From Aptenodytes patagonicus (Eukaryota; Chordata; Aves; Sphenisciformes; Spheniscidae): a DNA stretch of 64,000 nucleotides. The DNA is taken from NCBI RefSeq assembly GCF_965638725.1, contig NC_134951.1, positions 5,913,618 to 5,977,617 on the forward strand, given 5' to 3'. A program made the translations under genes and the position numbers. The notes below the pieces were generated by a model. That model searched no databases, had not been told where the DNA came from, and worked only from the letters and a program-made list of their open reading frames with translations. Below, one piece after another: positions 47,964-58,800 of the stretch. How positions within the stretch are numbered: position 1 is the stretch's first letter; the number at the start of each line of letters is the position of its first letter.

Positions 47964-48839
47964 ATGAACATTGTTCTAACCCTTTGTATGCCATTTTCAG
48001 ATGGATTTCCTGACTTTATGTGTGTGTCTACCTGCTCTGCTACATCAGCTTGCTGGACAGGTAAGAAAGATAAAACAAATTTTAAAGAAAATAGAAATAA
48101 TCTACAGATAATTTTACATGCTTGTAGATTATTATTTTATCATTTTGCAGCTGTAAAAGAAAACAACAGGTGTATACTCAGGAGATGCACGTTCAGATCT
48201 ATCAGGGCCAGAGATCATCTGTGCCCTCAGCTGGCCCAAGAAATGCTCCAGAACCTGATGTTTTACACCCTGAAATTGAGCCGTGGCACCTGCAGTCCTC
48301 TGTTTGGCACCCAGGCTGCCTGCACAGTGCCTTACACAAGAGGTAACTGTCTCCAAATTAGATGCAAATTGCAAACAAAGACTGAGCAAGGAGTGGCCTA
48401 TTTTAATTTAATAGGAAGCACAGTTTTAATCCTCCCACTCCCTCTGTTCTGTGGCATGCATAAGGTTTACAGGTTTCCCTTGGCATGGCAGAAGATATCA
48501 GAGGCAGTTAGGACCACACGTTTGGATTTAAGCAGCTACATTTCTCCTAGAGCTGTCTGTAGGGATCCTCTAACCTGGGTCTCGGCCTGTCCACAAACCA
48601 GTACTCGTTGTAATATGTCTAGAATAAACCTCTTTTTCAGCTTTAAGTGGCAGGGACTGTTCATTGTTGTAACTATATTTATTACTCTGCCTATAATATG
48701 CTTTGGCCATAGTTTGCTAAGTTTTCATTTAGTAGCAGCGCTGTATCAGACAATTTCTGTCATTTTTTCCTTAAGTTTTGCTGCTACTGCTGTTCTGGCT
48801 GGTTTGGGGGGAGCTGTTTTTCAGAGAGCTGGTCTATAA
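47964..48839 (+). other. Unexplained 291-codon open frame
   Basis: The longest non-transposon frame of the window. It overlaps the 48001 exon in another frame. The C-terminal 70 codons are strongly hydrophobic (GLFIVVTIFITLPIICFG, then SVIFSLSFAATAVLAGLGG), like two membrane segments, and end at TAA after FQRAGL. An acceptor-like CTCTTTTTCAG at 48630-48640 precedes this part, so a terminal membrane exon is possible. The rest has no motif and a mixed composition. I do not recognise a family, and it may be a chance frame. Confidence 0.2.
48001..48060 (+). CDS. Possible signal-peptide exon of a second CRISP-like gene
   Basis: An acceptor (CCATTTTCAG) directly precedes ATG. Exactly 20 codons follow (MDFLTLCVCLPALLHQLAGQ), then donor GTAAGA. 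The size, phase 0, acceptor before the ATG and hydrophobic character match exon 1 of the CRISP gene at 34849. The sequence similarity itself is modest. It could equally be the signal exon of another secreted protein, or chance. No convincing exon 2 or 3 was found downstream. Confidence 0.4.
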
Positions 48840-50353
48840 TTAAAAATAACCTATCAAAAATCAATTATTTTTAATCCGGGTCAGCTTCTCAGCACAATTC
48901 ACCATAAGGTCCAACATCAAGTCCTTTTTTTTACAACTAAGGGGCCATAAAAAGGCAGAAATGAGCTTTGTGGGAGGGGGAATGTTAAACTATGTTATTA
49001 CTTCATGCATAGCTCATGGGTGGGATTTCAGACATAACCTGTTAAAGTGCAGAGACTGAGTTTGTAGGGGTGGAATTGAGGGATGGGGGAGCAGGAAAAA
49101 ATTACTAGAATAGATTGGTTGTCTCATCTGACAGTACCGTGGAAGCAAAGTTACTTGGGATGGCTTACACAGGTTACCGCTGTTGGAAGAGGAGGATCAT
49201 CCCCAGTGCCACCACTACGTTTCCTCCTTACTAAGTTGATTGCATTTCCTAACCTGGCAGAAAACTATCCAGTCTGGCTGGGTTGCTGCTTTGCTGGTTT
49301 TACAGTTGAGCTGGCTTGGCATGGGCTCCAGCAAGCGCTAGAGTTGCAGAGGCAGAGGCGGAAGGGCAATAGTCTGGGACTGAGACATGCAGACACAGAA
49401 AGGAGTAGAATCTCCTCCAGAGATAGTGGGAAACTATCAGATGGCTCCAAATCAGTCGTATCCCAGGAGTGCTCTCTTTTTCTCTCCTTTCATCTGTTTC
49501 CCCTCTTCAGCCACTAGCACGGTCCCTCCTCATCAACAGTAAGTTGATGTGCTTCTTGTCCTTATCAAGTAGATGTGCTGTGAAGGGAAAGAATTAAAAA
49601 GAAAGGATAAGAAAGGCAGTGACTTAGAGTAGGAGGTGGTCATCTCATCTACTGTTTATTCAGCCTGTAATGCAGCTCAGAGAGAGGGGGACATCCAACT
49701 TTTCTTATTTCTTTAAGGAATGCAGTCCTGCTGTTGCAAGAAGTCCCAAGCACTGTGCATATCAGTGCATTTAAGCCCACAGACCTCAGCAGTAGAGGAA
49801 AACAAGTAACTGAAAGAGTTGGGATGGCCCATCTATACATGATCACAGTGCTGCAATGAAATAATTCACTGGGGTTTCTAGGGCTGCCTGTGTTCCTCCA
49901 TTTACATCTACCTGTGTGCCATGCTTCATTCTGGGGACTCTTAAAACACCCATATCTCTGTGCATGGGGCTTTTGCTTCCAGCTGAAATCAGGCTCAATT
50001 CAGAAAGGAAATTTTTGTCTTTGAATAACTGCTATTTATTACCTTCAGAGGGGTCAAGTGTTTCACATAAGGGTGTGAAAATTAGGTGCTTAACCCCATT
50101 CTGCCTCAGTCAGCTGTACTGCTAAATTTTGAGAATAATTTACCTCTATATCTTGTATATAGAATGTATACTCTTTGCTTGATTGCATTGTTTGCTCCAC
50201 CTAGTTAAAGCATAATAATTCTCTGGACAGTAGACAGGAGTTTGCGTAGCACCCTTTGGGCCAAGCTCTAAACTAGATTAGCATCCCCTCAGTGTATCTT
50301 CTGCTATGAGGTTCAGTACACCAATTGTATACAGAGCAGAGCTGGCCTTCATT
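48840..50353. other. No gene recognised
   Basis: Unique sequence. A 144-codon frame (49083-49517) has no motif I can identify and no clear splice context. Confidence 0.45.
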
Positions 50354-50519
50354 GAAGTGGTGGAGTCACCATCCCTGGAAGTATTTAAAAGACATGTAGA
50401 TGTGGCAATTAGGGACATGGTTTAGTGGGCATGGTGGTGTTGGGTTGATGGTTGGACTCGATGATCTTAGAGGTCTTTTCCAACCTCAATGATTCTATGA
50501 TTCTGTGATTCTATGATTC
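50354..50519 (+). mobile_element. CR1 3' end fragment
   Basis: The last 20 codons of ORF2 ([21 protein letters not shown], no longer coding overall), the 3' UTR and octamer tail units of the younger CR1 subfamily. Confidence 0.93.
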
Positions 50520-51098
50520 ATTTTCTGTATGTCTCATGCTCTAAAAATCAGTTTCATAACCTACAACAAATCAGACCCTTTAAACAGAAGTTTAAAGCAG
50601 TCTGATGGAAAGCAAATATCTTCTAAAGACTTAAACATAAATGCTTAGATGTGTCAATTCTGGAAGATGGTTGAAAACATTTCATGGAAAGGAACTCATT
50701 CCCTAGTCAATCTTTGCTTTTTGAGAGTCATTTCTCATGACATCCAATACTCACAAATAAAGGTACTTCTCAGTATGAATAAAGACCTGAGCAAATAAAG
50801 GTAGGGGAAACCTATTGCAACAGTCTTGCGACATCAAGTATTCTGTTGTAATTGCCCATGTACATGCTTTTATCCTGTAATAAATGTGAGGTAACAAACT
50901 CACAATGCAAAAGAGACGTATTACCTCCTATTTTTTACTGGGCATGTGGAGAGGAGCAGACACTTGAGGAGTCATGGTGGGTAGCTATTCATTGCCAGCT
51001 CTAGCTTATCCTGGGATGACCGGGTTCAGATGCCTGCACACTCAGGACCTAGACTCTTTTGTGTTACTTTTCGGGGACTTCGTCTTTTTGACTTTTCT
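50520..51098. other. No gene recognised
   Basis: About 580 bp between the CR1 tail and the CRISP exon-4-like remnant. Nothing supported. Confidence 0.45.
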
Positions 51099-51215
51099 AT
51101 AGCTATGGCTTGTGGTGAAGACCTTTTCCTGTCAACCATGGTTCATTCTGGCTGGCAACCATTATTCCCATTGATAAGGCCTTTTATGACCTCTTTCCAA
51201 GGTCAAAACTCATGA
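51099..51215 (+). pseudogene. CRISP exon-4-like remnant
   Basis: A pyrimidine-rich acceptor (CTTTTTGACTTTTCTATAG, ending about 51102) opens in phase 1 onto MACGEDLFLST, then SGW. This aligns with [11 protein letters not shown] ... SW of exon 4 at 38024, including the pocket Glu. After the Trp the match fades: one frame ends at a TGA (51213-51215), and no GHYTQ is present in frame. It is read as a diverged, probably dead exon of a second CRISP copy. Chance similarity is possible because the clear match is short. Confidence 0.45.
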
Positions 51216-54057
51216 GCCATAGTTCATAAATCTACAGGTTTACTTAAAATCATTACTCTGAAAAAGTAATACACTCAAGGCATTTTTTCTCTCTGCTCTA
51301 ATCTGGTCTTTCTCAAGGTCTTTCAGGATTTCATCAGAAATGGCTACAAGCTAAACAAAAGTTATGGTTCCTTCTTAACCAAGGGACTGCGTGGCCTGAA
51401 GATCAGGAAAAGACACTAAGTACCTCTTAGCCATATATTAAAGAGTTCAAAGGTGTGAGTGCAAGAACTACAAAAGTGTAATCCATCACTCTCTGCTGTT
51501 GAAATCCCATAGATATGCACTTTGAAAAGTTTCCTTTCCCAGCATCATTTTTAATAGAAGGGGAAAAGCTTCGGAGAGGCATTTGTCAAAAAAATGTATG
51601 AAATACAAGCTTTTCTGTTAGCCCCTTCCCCGGAGGCTGACTTTGGGAAACATTTCTTGTGATATTGACTGGCAGAGATTTGAACCCCTTGTCCAGCTTA
51701 GACTGGTGAGGTATATGGTGTGACCGAAGGTCCTACCCTTCTGACTTGGAAAATTATACAAAAGGGATAGCACCTTAAGAAAGCTGCATCTTACTCATTT
51801 CCACTTCATTAAATTAGTCTTCTTCCCATTTGAAATCAGCTAGGATGAAGACATGCAGCAGAATGGACTTGCAGTGACTGGCAATCTGTAATATAAGCAT
51901 GGCTTGAAAGCCAGTTCATCTATCACGTTTTCTTTCAAATTTTCCATTCTTCATATTTCAGCAAACCCTTGCAAATGTGCAGACAAGTATTAAAAATGTC
52001 CTGATTTAAAGAGGAGGTAAGCATATTACCACAATTTAATTCAGCATCTTTTTCATGCTTCCTGTGCACCACTGAAATAAAATAAACAGAGCCATATTCC
52101 ACACGAAGGCATGCCAACGAAAACACTGTTTGCATCCTAGTACCGTGATCTTTAGTCTAGTCACCCAGCTAGCCTTAGGAGTGGGAGTTAGAGCACCGGG
52201 CAAGGCGTGGGGAATACCATGCTCTCACCTGCAGTGACACCGTGGCTCAGGTACTGCTCTCTGTGCTTTCCTTTTGTCTCACAGCATCTTCTTTCCATGA
52301 CATGCTCTCTGGGCAGAAGTTATCTCCACAGTATATCCATGCTACTGTTATTTTAATGATTGAAGCCCATGTGGCTCTAAATGTTTTTGTGGAACTGATT
52401 TTATCCTGTCCATAGCGCAGGTAATACCAGCAGCCTTCGTGGCTCCATAGAGAGCAGCTGCCCTGCTATTTACCCCCCTGACCTGCGCGGGTTTTGTAGC
52501 CTGTGCAAGAACTCTGGGTTACCCGCAGGATCAGGCACAGTCTCAGGGTGAAGGAGAGACCGTGAAGTCACACAACAGACTCACACCATTACCATCAGAC
52601 TGGCCAGTACTAACAAGGAGCTGCATTTCCCTAATCTACCCCTTCTTCTCTCTCCACACCAAATCCACATCTGGTTGCCATAAGAAGTAACCAAGCTGTC
52701 TTCAATGAAAGCGTCCTGGTGCCTGATTAACCCTTGCGAATATAAATCAGAACACTAACCCAGCAGAAAACTATTCATACAAAACAGGAATTTAAGCAAC
52801 TGAAGGTATTTGACTTGCCTGCATCCTGTACCTGTCCTGAGCTGCTAGCGTTAAACACCCACATTCACAGAAAGACAGAACACTTCCCAAGGCATGGGGA
52901 ACGGCTAAACAAGAATTTTTTTCTAGTTTAAATGTGCCTTAAGATCTGCAGCTGCAACACTCTAACAAAATAGAAAACAGGTCAAAAGAAGCACTCGTTA
53001 GATGAAGCCCCTCTACAGTGTTACTGCTAAGATTTTAGTGCCGGGGGAATACATTGCAGAGTCTGTCATGTATTTATCCCTCAGCTTATCAGAGGATTAT
53101 GTCAAAGAAAATGATAAGTAAGAGATAAGTTAGTTTGAGACTGACAAGACCATGTTGCCTAGGTTGATTGAACAGCAACACAGCAACATGTTAACCAGCA
53201 TCGTTAGCAAAATTGTGAATAGGAATTGCATGCCTGATGGCATTTGTGAGGAGCAGCCACCATCTAATGAGTGCCACGGGTCTTTGGTTACTGCCGTGTA
53301 CTGCCAGCTACATCTGTGAAACAAGGTGAAGATAAAAGATAAGGAATAATAAAGTAGGATGTCATTAATCAGCTTCTACAAAAGTAGCATATCAGTAGAT
53401 AGCATTTAATAATGCATCGCCCCAAGCAGCTCTGTGTCTGAGCCTGATCTCATCTTCTGCATAAAGCATCTCCCTTGAGCCCAAGCTGTCTATGTTCACT
53501 TTATGAACTGCAGCGTCGGACCTGCTTTGCCGTTAGTGGGTGGTAGCAGGAGGCTCATCCTGCCAGGAGGTGATACACAATACATAGCTTACATTTTTCC
53601 TCCATTTAAGAAACTAACAACAAATAACAAGGCCATTCAGGTTAACCCATCACCTAATGAGGTATAACACTGGCAGCCAGTCCACCCATTAATAAGAAAC
53701 AAGATTGCACAATTTAGGCACTGAAGACACCTGTTAGCCAAGAGGTACCACACAGCTCCTGGGTCAACCAAAGCAAATGAGCTTACCCATTAAAACGTCA
53801 GGAATATCAATATGGTGGGTGGGATCCGTCTTGAATTACTTTAGCCATCTACAGCCAGTTTAGTCATACTGGCAGTCTTTACTGGGGAGAAGGGAGGGAA
53901 AATGGTAATTTTGTGGAACAATTCAGAGAACATTTTTTTTTTCCTCAAACAGAGGCATTATGTGATACTCTGTGTTGGCAAAGATCTACACATAGGGCTG
54001 GTGGGTACTCTTCAGGATCTACAGAAAAATGAGGGGATAGTTTTAGACTGCTACATT
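51216..54057. other. No gene recognised
   Basis: I searched for CAP signature and hinge exons of the second CRISP copy and found none. Only short frames and unique sequence are present. Confidence 0.45.
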
Positions 54058-55177
54058 CCCACAGCATTCTCCTAGAGAAGCTGGCGGCTCACGGCTTAGA
54101 CAGGTGGACTCTGCGCTGGGTCAAAAACTGGCTGGACGGCCGGGCCCAGAGAGTTGTGGTGAATGGGGTTCAATCCAGTTGGCGGCCGGTCACGAGCGGT
54201 GTTCCCCAGGGCTCAGTACTGGGGCCGGTCTTGTTTAATATCTTTATCGATGATCTGGATGAGGGGATTGAGTGCACCCTCAGTAAGTTTGCAGACGACA
54301 CCAAGTTGGGTGGGAGTGTTGACCTGCTCGAGGGTAGGAAGGCTCTGCAGAGGGACCTGGACAGGCTGGATCGATGGGCCCAGGCCAATTGTATGAGGTT
54401 CAACAAGGCCAAGTGCCGGGTCCTGCACTTCGGCCACAACAACCCCATGCAGCGCTACAGGCTTGGGGACGAGTGGCTGGAAAGCTGCCCAGCAGAGAAG
54501 GACCTGGGGGTGTTGGTTGACAGCCGGCTGAACATGAGCCGGCAGTGTGCCCAGGCAGCCAAGAAGGCCAATGGCATCCTGGCCTGTAGCAGAAATAGTG
54601 TGGCCAGCAGGAGTAGGGAAGTGATCGTGCCCCTGTACTCGGCACTGGTGAGGCCGCACCACGAATACTGTGTTCAGTTTTGGGCCCCTCACTCCAAGAA
54701 GGATGTTGAGGTGCTGGAGCGTGTGCAGAGAAGGGCAATGAGGCTGGTGAGGGGTCTGGAGCACAAATCTTATGAGGAGTGGCTGAGGGAACTGGGGTTG
54801 TTTAGCCTGGAGAAAAGGAGGCTGAGGGGAGACCTCATCGCTCTCTACAACTCCCTGAAAGGAGGTTGTAGCGAGGTGGGGGTCGGTCTCTTCTCCCAAG
54901 TAACCAGCGATAGGACGAGAGGAAATGGCCTCAAGTTGCACCAGGGGAGGTTTAGATTGGATGTAAGGAAAAATGTTTTTACTGAAAGAGTGGTTAAGCA
55001 TTGGACCAGGCTGCCCAGGGAAGTGGTTGAGTCCCCATCCCTGGAGGTATTTAAAAGACGAGTAGATGAGGCGCTTAGGGACATGGTTTAATGGACATGG
55101 TGGTGTTGGGTTGATGGTTGGACTCGATGATCTTAGGTCTTTTCCAACCTCAATGATTCTATGATTCTATGATTCTA
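54058..55177 (+). mobile_element. CR1 retrotransposon, RT to 3' tail
   Basis: The frame is open from about 54060 to 55091: [35 protein letters not shown] and on to [13 protein letters not shown]. The 3' UTR and ATTCTATG tail end at about 55177. There is no internal stop in some 340 codons, so the copy is young. It lacks the endonuclease and N-terminal RT portions (5'-truncated). It is closely related to the copies at 3, 19509 and 47354. Confidence 0.95.
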
Positions 55178-55229
55178 AAAGCAACTGTTATGGGTCTTCA
55201 TCTTTGCAATCAGTGACGCTGTTTGCCAT

Positions 55230-55776
55230 TATATTGGTTTTGGCTGGGATAGAATTACTTTCTTCATGGTCACTCGTATGGTGCTCTGTTTTTGATTTGT
55301 GACCAAAACAGTGTTGATAACACACTGGTGTTTTAGCTATGGCTGAGCAGTGCTGACACAGAGTCAAGGCCTCTTCTGCTTCTCACACCACCCCACCAGC
55401 AAGTAGGTTGGGGGTGCACAAGAAGCTGGGAGGGGACACAGCCAGGACAGCTGACCCCAACTCACCAAAGGGATATTCCACACCATATGACGTCATGCTC
55501 AGCAATAAAAGCTGTGGGAAAGAAGGAGGAAGGGTGGGGCATCTGGAGTTATGGTGTTTGTCTTCCCAACTGACCATTGCAGGTGATGGAGCCCTGCTTT
55601 CCTGGGGATGGCTGAACACCTGCCTGCCGACGGGAAGGAGTGAATTAATTCCTTGTTTTGCTTTGTTTGTGTGTGCAGCTTTTGCTTTCCCTATTAAACT
55701 GTCTTCATCTCAACCCATGAGTTTTTGCACTTTTACCTTTCTGATTCTCTGCCCCTACCAGGGCTAAACCAAAACA
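55230..55776 (+). mobile_element. Solo LTR, same family (copy 5), + orientation
   Basis: It starts TATATTGGTTTTGGCTGGGATAG and ends AACCAAAACA (both termini mutated from TG...CA). The flanks GCCAT (55225-55229) and GCCGT (55777-55781) are a one-mismatch 5-bp target duplication. It carries the CRE and TATA-like box, and ATTAAA before CTGTCTTCATCTCAACCCA. It is the only copy in this orientation here. No viral genes. Confidence 0.85.
55488..55511 (+). promoter_or_regulatory. LTR promoter: CRE palindrome and TATA-like box
   Basis: TGACGTCA (55488-55495) followed by AATAAAAG (55504-55511), the U3 promoter arrangement shared with the LTR at 18903. Confidence 0.5.
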
Positions 55777-55814
55777 GCCGTAAAAACTTTGCCATTTCTC
55801 ATGATGTTCCTGCC

Positions 55815-55887
55815 CATAGTAGGAGGGTTAGAACTAGATGGTCTTTAAGGGCCTCTTCCAACCCAAACTGTTCTATGACTCTATGAG
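55815..55887 (+). mobile_element. CR1-type 3' end scrap
   Basis: GGTTAGAACTAGATGGTCTTTAAGG, then TTCCAACCCAAACTG and TTCTATGACTCTATGAG, is the CR1 3' terminus alone. It lies about 40 bp after the LTR. Confidence 0.8.
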
Positions 55888-58800
55888 ATGTATTGTTCTT
55901 CATGAAAAGCAAATTTTTTTCATGTCACTGTTTCCAGCAGGTGTGTCACATAAGTGCATCATGCAGGCGAACGAGTGTATGAGCTCAATTCTGGGGAAGC
56001 AGCAGGTGTGTTTTGAAGGCAAAATAGCAGTTGTGCAGCATGCCTGGACAAACCACGTATATGGAATACATATGGTATGTGTAGTATTGTCCATCCTCAT
56101 GAAGAGGTGTTGTGTGACTGTGCAACTGGGAAATATGTCAACAACTGCACTGCACTGTAAAAATAGCCCTCAGATCTAGGGCAGGAATGGGTGATGTGTG
56201 TACACACCAGAGCTATGAAGGTAGTTGTGATTAGCTAAGCAGCTGAAGAAGTGGAGAGGTGCAATTTTGTGTTGTTTCTCACAGAGGGAACACAGCACAT
56301 TTTAATAATTCCTACAGACCATATAGAGACACCATCAATCAGGCTCCAAAGGTAACACACTGATGAGAAGATGACTCAGTTGGGAGCAGGTTTTCTTCCT
56401 GGTGACTTTGTGCTCCTCTTTCCAATAAACATGAATTAGCTCAGATAGGTCTTCCTTACACGTGTCCGTTGCAGTCTAACACATTCCCTGTGTATTTTAG
56501 AGGATACGTACAGACTGTTGGTCAATCACTGATGGCATTCTACAGTAGGAAGAGTAAATGCTGTCTCCATGTCATGACCTGAATCTATTCTTAGCTTTAG
56601 ACCTTTTCCTAGATCTTCCTCCAAACCCTTTCCACCCATTTTTTTTTTCCATGTCTATCTATATTAATAGGTTACAGAGAGCCAGAACACAGGCTTGAGC
56701 ACTGACGTGGTTTTCTGTACCTTTATATTTTTCATCCTTGACACTATTTTGGCTAAGACCAACTAGCCTTACCCTCTAGAAAAGCCTTGACATGGTTGAG
56801 AGGTTAGTAATGCCAAGGGCCCTTCATTACCAGCAGCTTGGCAGACGTCATAGTGGTTCAAGAGGTAGAGTTCAGCTATACTGACCAGGGCCAAACTTAG
56901 CTGGCCTTAAGGCCCACAAAGTTATCCTAGACACATAGTACTATAGAGATAGCATTTATAGCCTTACAGCTCCCCCTTACATCTCTTCCTGAAACAATCG
57001 TTTCCTCAACCTTGTCCTCAAAGAGGTATAGAATAGCAAATGACTTGACCCATATGATTTTTTTTAAAAGTCTTGGTGATGTCAAGGCAGTCATTTAACT
57101 TAGCTGCTCACCCAGCCTATCCCAGACATCTGCTGTAAGCAGAGGAGATGAAACGCAGACCTGAAGTGCCTCCATTACCTCTAAAGGCAGCATAAGGAGA
57201 ATGGCTCTGAAGTAGACCCCTAGCTTCTAGAGCTGAATGAGATGAATCCCACCCCAGCAGTCTAGATCATATTCTTGCAGGGACAGGTCTTCATCATCAT
57301 CTGCAAACTCAAGAGACTTGTGTGGAGGCTAGCTATAATGAGGTTAAACTTTAATAACAGCAGGCTTAGCTGGGGTGGGGCTGAGAGGTGGGGGATCTGC
57401 AAAGCATAAGGGTTCTGGCTGAAAAATAAGAGACTGAATTGTGGAGATACTGGCAGGCAGTTAAACACTGAGAGATTTTCTGCAGTGGGTCAAAAGAAGA
57501 AGTTTAAGAAGCACATTAAGACAAGTAGTCACGAAACACTCCAGAGAAGCGAAGTGACTGGTCCCATTAGATGAATGAGCTAGAGAATCCCCATATTCGA
57601 ATCCTGAAAGCACAGAGGTTATCTGTCTGTTCCCAAAGTGCAACATCACAGGTTCATAGGAGACCCCATATTCTTGATCTCCCTTTGCTTACATTACGGA
57701 TGATGAGTTTGGCCCAGCACAGACAGTGGCTGACTCATTAGCTGAAGCACAGGAGGTAGCAAGGTGGAGAGGTGTCACCACAGAACAATGCAGTCAAGGA
57801 AGTCATCTTATTACAAAGTACATTTGTAACTAAAAGCTGCCCGGCTTTTATCTGTGATTTTCTCTGCCTCTGACTAAACCGGCAGGTCACAGCCACGTGA
57901 CATATGTGGGTCCAGTGAAGACCGGTGATTTTTGTAAGCACCTCTTGCAGAGCTATAAACAGCTGGGAAAAAACTGTGACAGAAGAAACACGCCAAAGGT
58001 GTCTATAGGAAAAACACAACTGGGAGGAAAGGATTGGAAAAATAATGCATGCTTACACCCGTGTTAGCTCAGCCTGGCTCTCCCTTGTCATCTCAGCTGG
58101 GTTCAGGTTAACGTAGATGCTTCCTTGGTGTAGAGCTGAGTGTGACAGTTTGATTTCAGGCTGTTCCTTCTCACTGGCTTTAGAGGAAGGGGAAGGTATT
58201 TACCTGTTCAGTTTAAGAATTGCTGTGAGAATCTGTCACTTTTGACTTGGTGCCAGAACATGTAAACCGTTTGGTGTGTCATACTTCCAATCTCTGCTGA
58301 CTCTGTTCATATATATTTTGGTCAAATTACCAGAAGAGTTTATTTCCTCCTTAAACTGCCTTTGCCAACTATTTCAGTAACTAAGGAATGAGACTAACTT
58401 TAATAAATCCTTAGGAGGTAATTCAGCCTTGACAGAGCCTGTTAAGAAATGTGTTTTAGTCTTGTATGCCTAGATAAACTTCTAATTTTCTCTAGCATTT
58501 TTCTTCAAAAAGCTTTGGCTTCCTCATGTGGATGCCCTAAAAACTATGCTTTCTCTTTTGTCATCAAAAACCAAACTACCTAGATTTTCTTAATCCAAGT
58601 ATATCACCTTAACAACTGTAATATCTTTCTAAAAATAAATAAAAAAGATAAAAAAGGCTCAAAAAGCCCTATAATAGATGAGTCCTGATAGGGACAGAGT
58701 CCAGCTAAACTAACAGGTTCTTCAGTGTCTACAGATTTGACTGCAGATATTTGTTTTTTATTGTATATTGACATAAATTCTCAAGCATCAAAGCTACAAA

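Noticed and set aside
48151..48230. Possible exon 2 of the second CRISP (ILRR segment near 48185)
   Set aside because: Only the four residues ILRR and about ten bases match. The phase from the 48001 exon gives an immediate stop after the nearest good acceptor.
53195..53325. Possible CRISP exon 5 ('ataggaattgcatgcc...tgtactgcc')
   Set aside because: Cysteine spacing and flanking splice sites do not fit, and there is no GHYTQ-MVW continuation.
55838..56179. 113-codon frame with several cysteines
   Set aside because: It begins inside a CR1 3' scrap, and the cysteine spacing matches neither the hinge nor the CRISP C-terminal domain.
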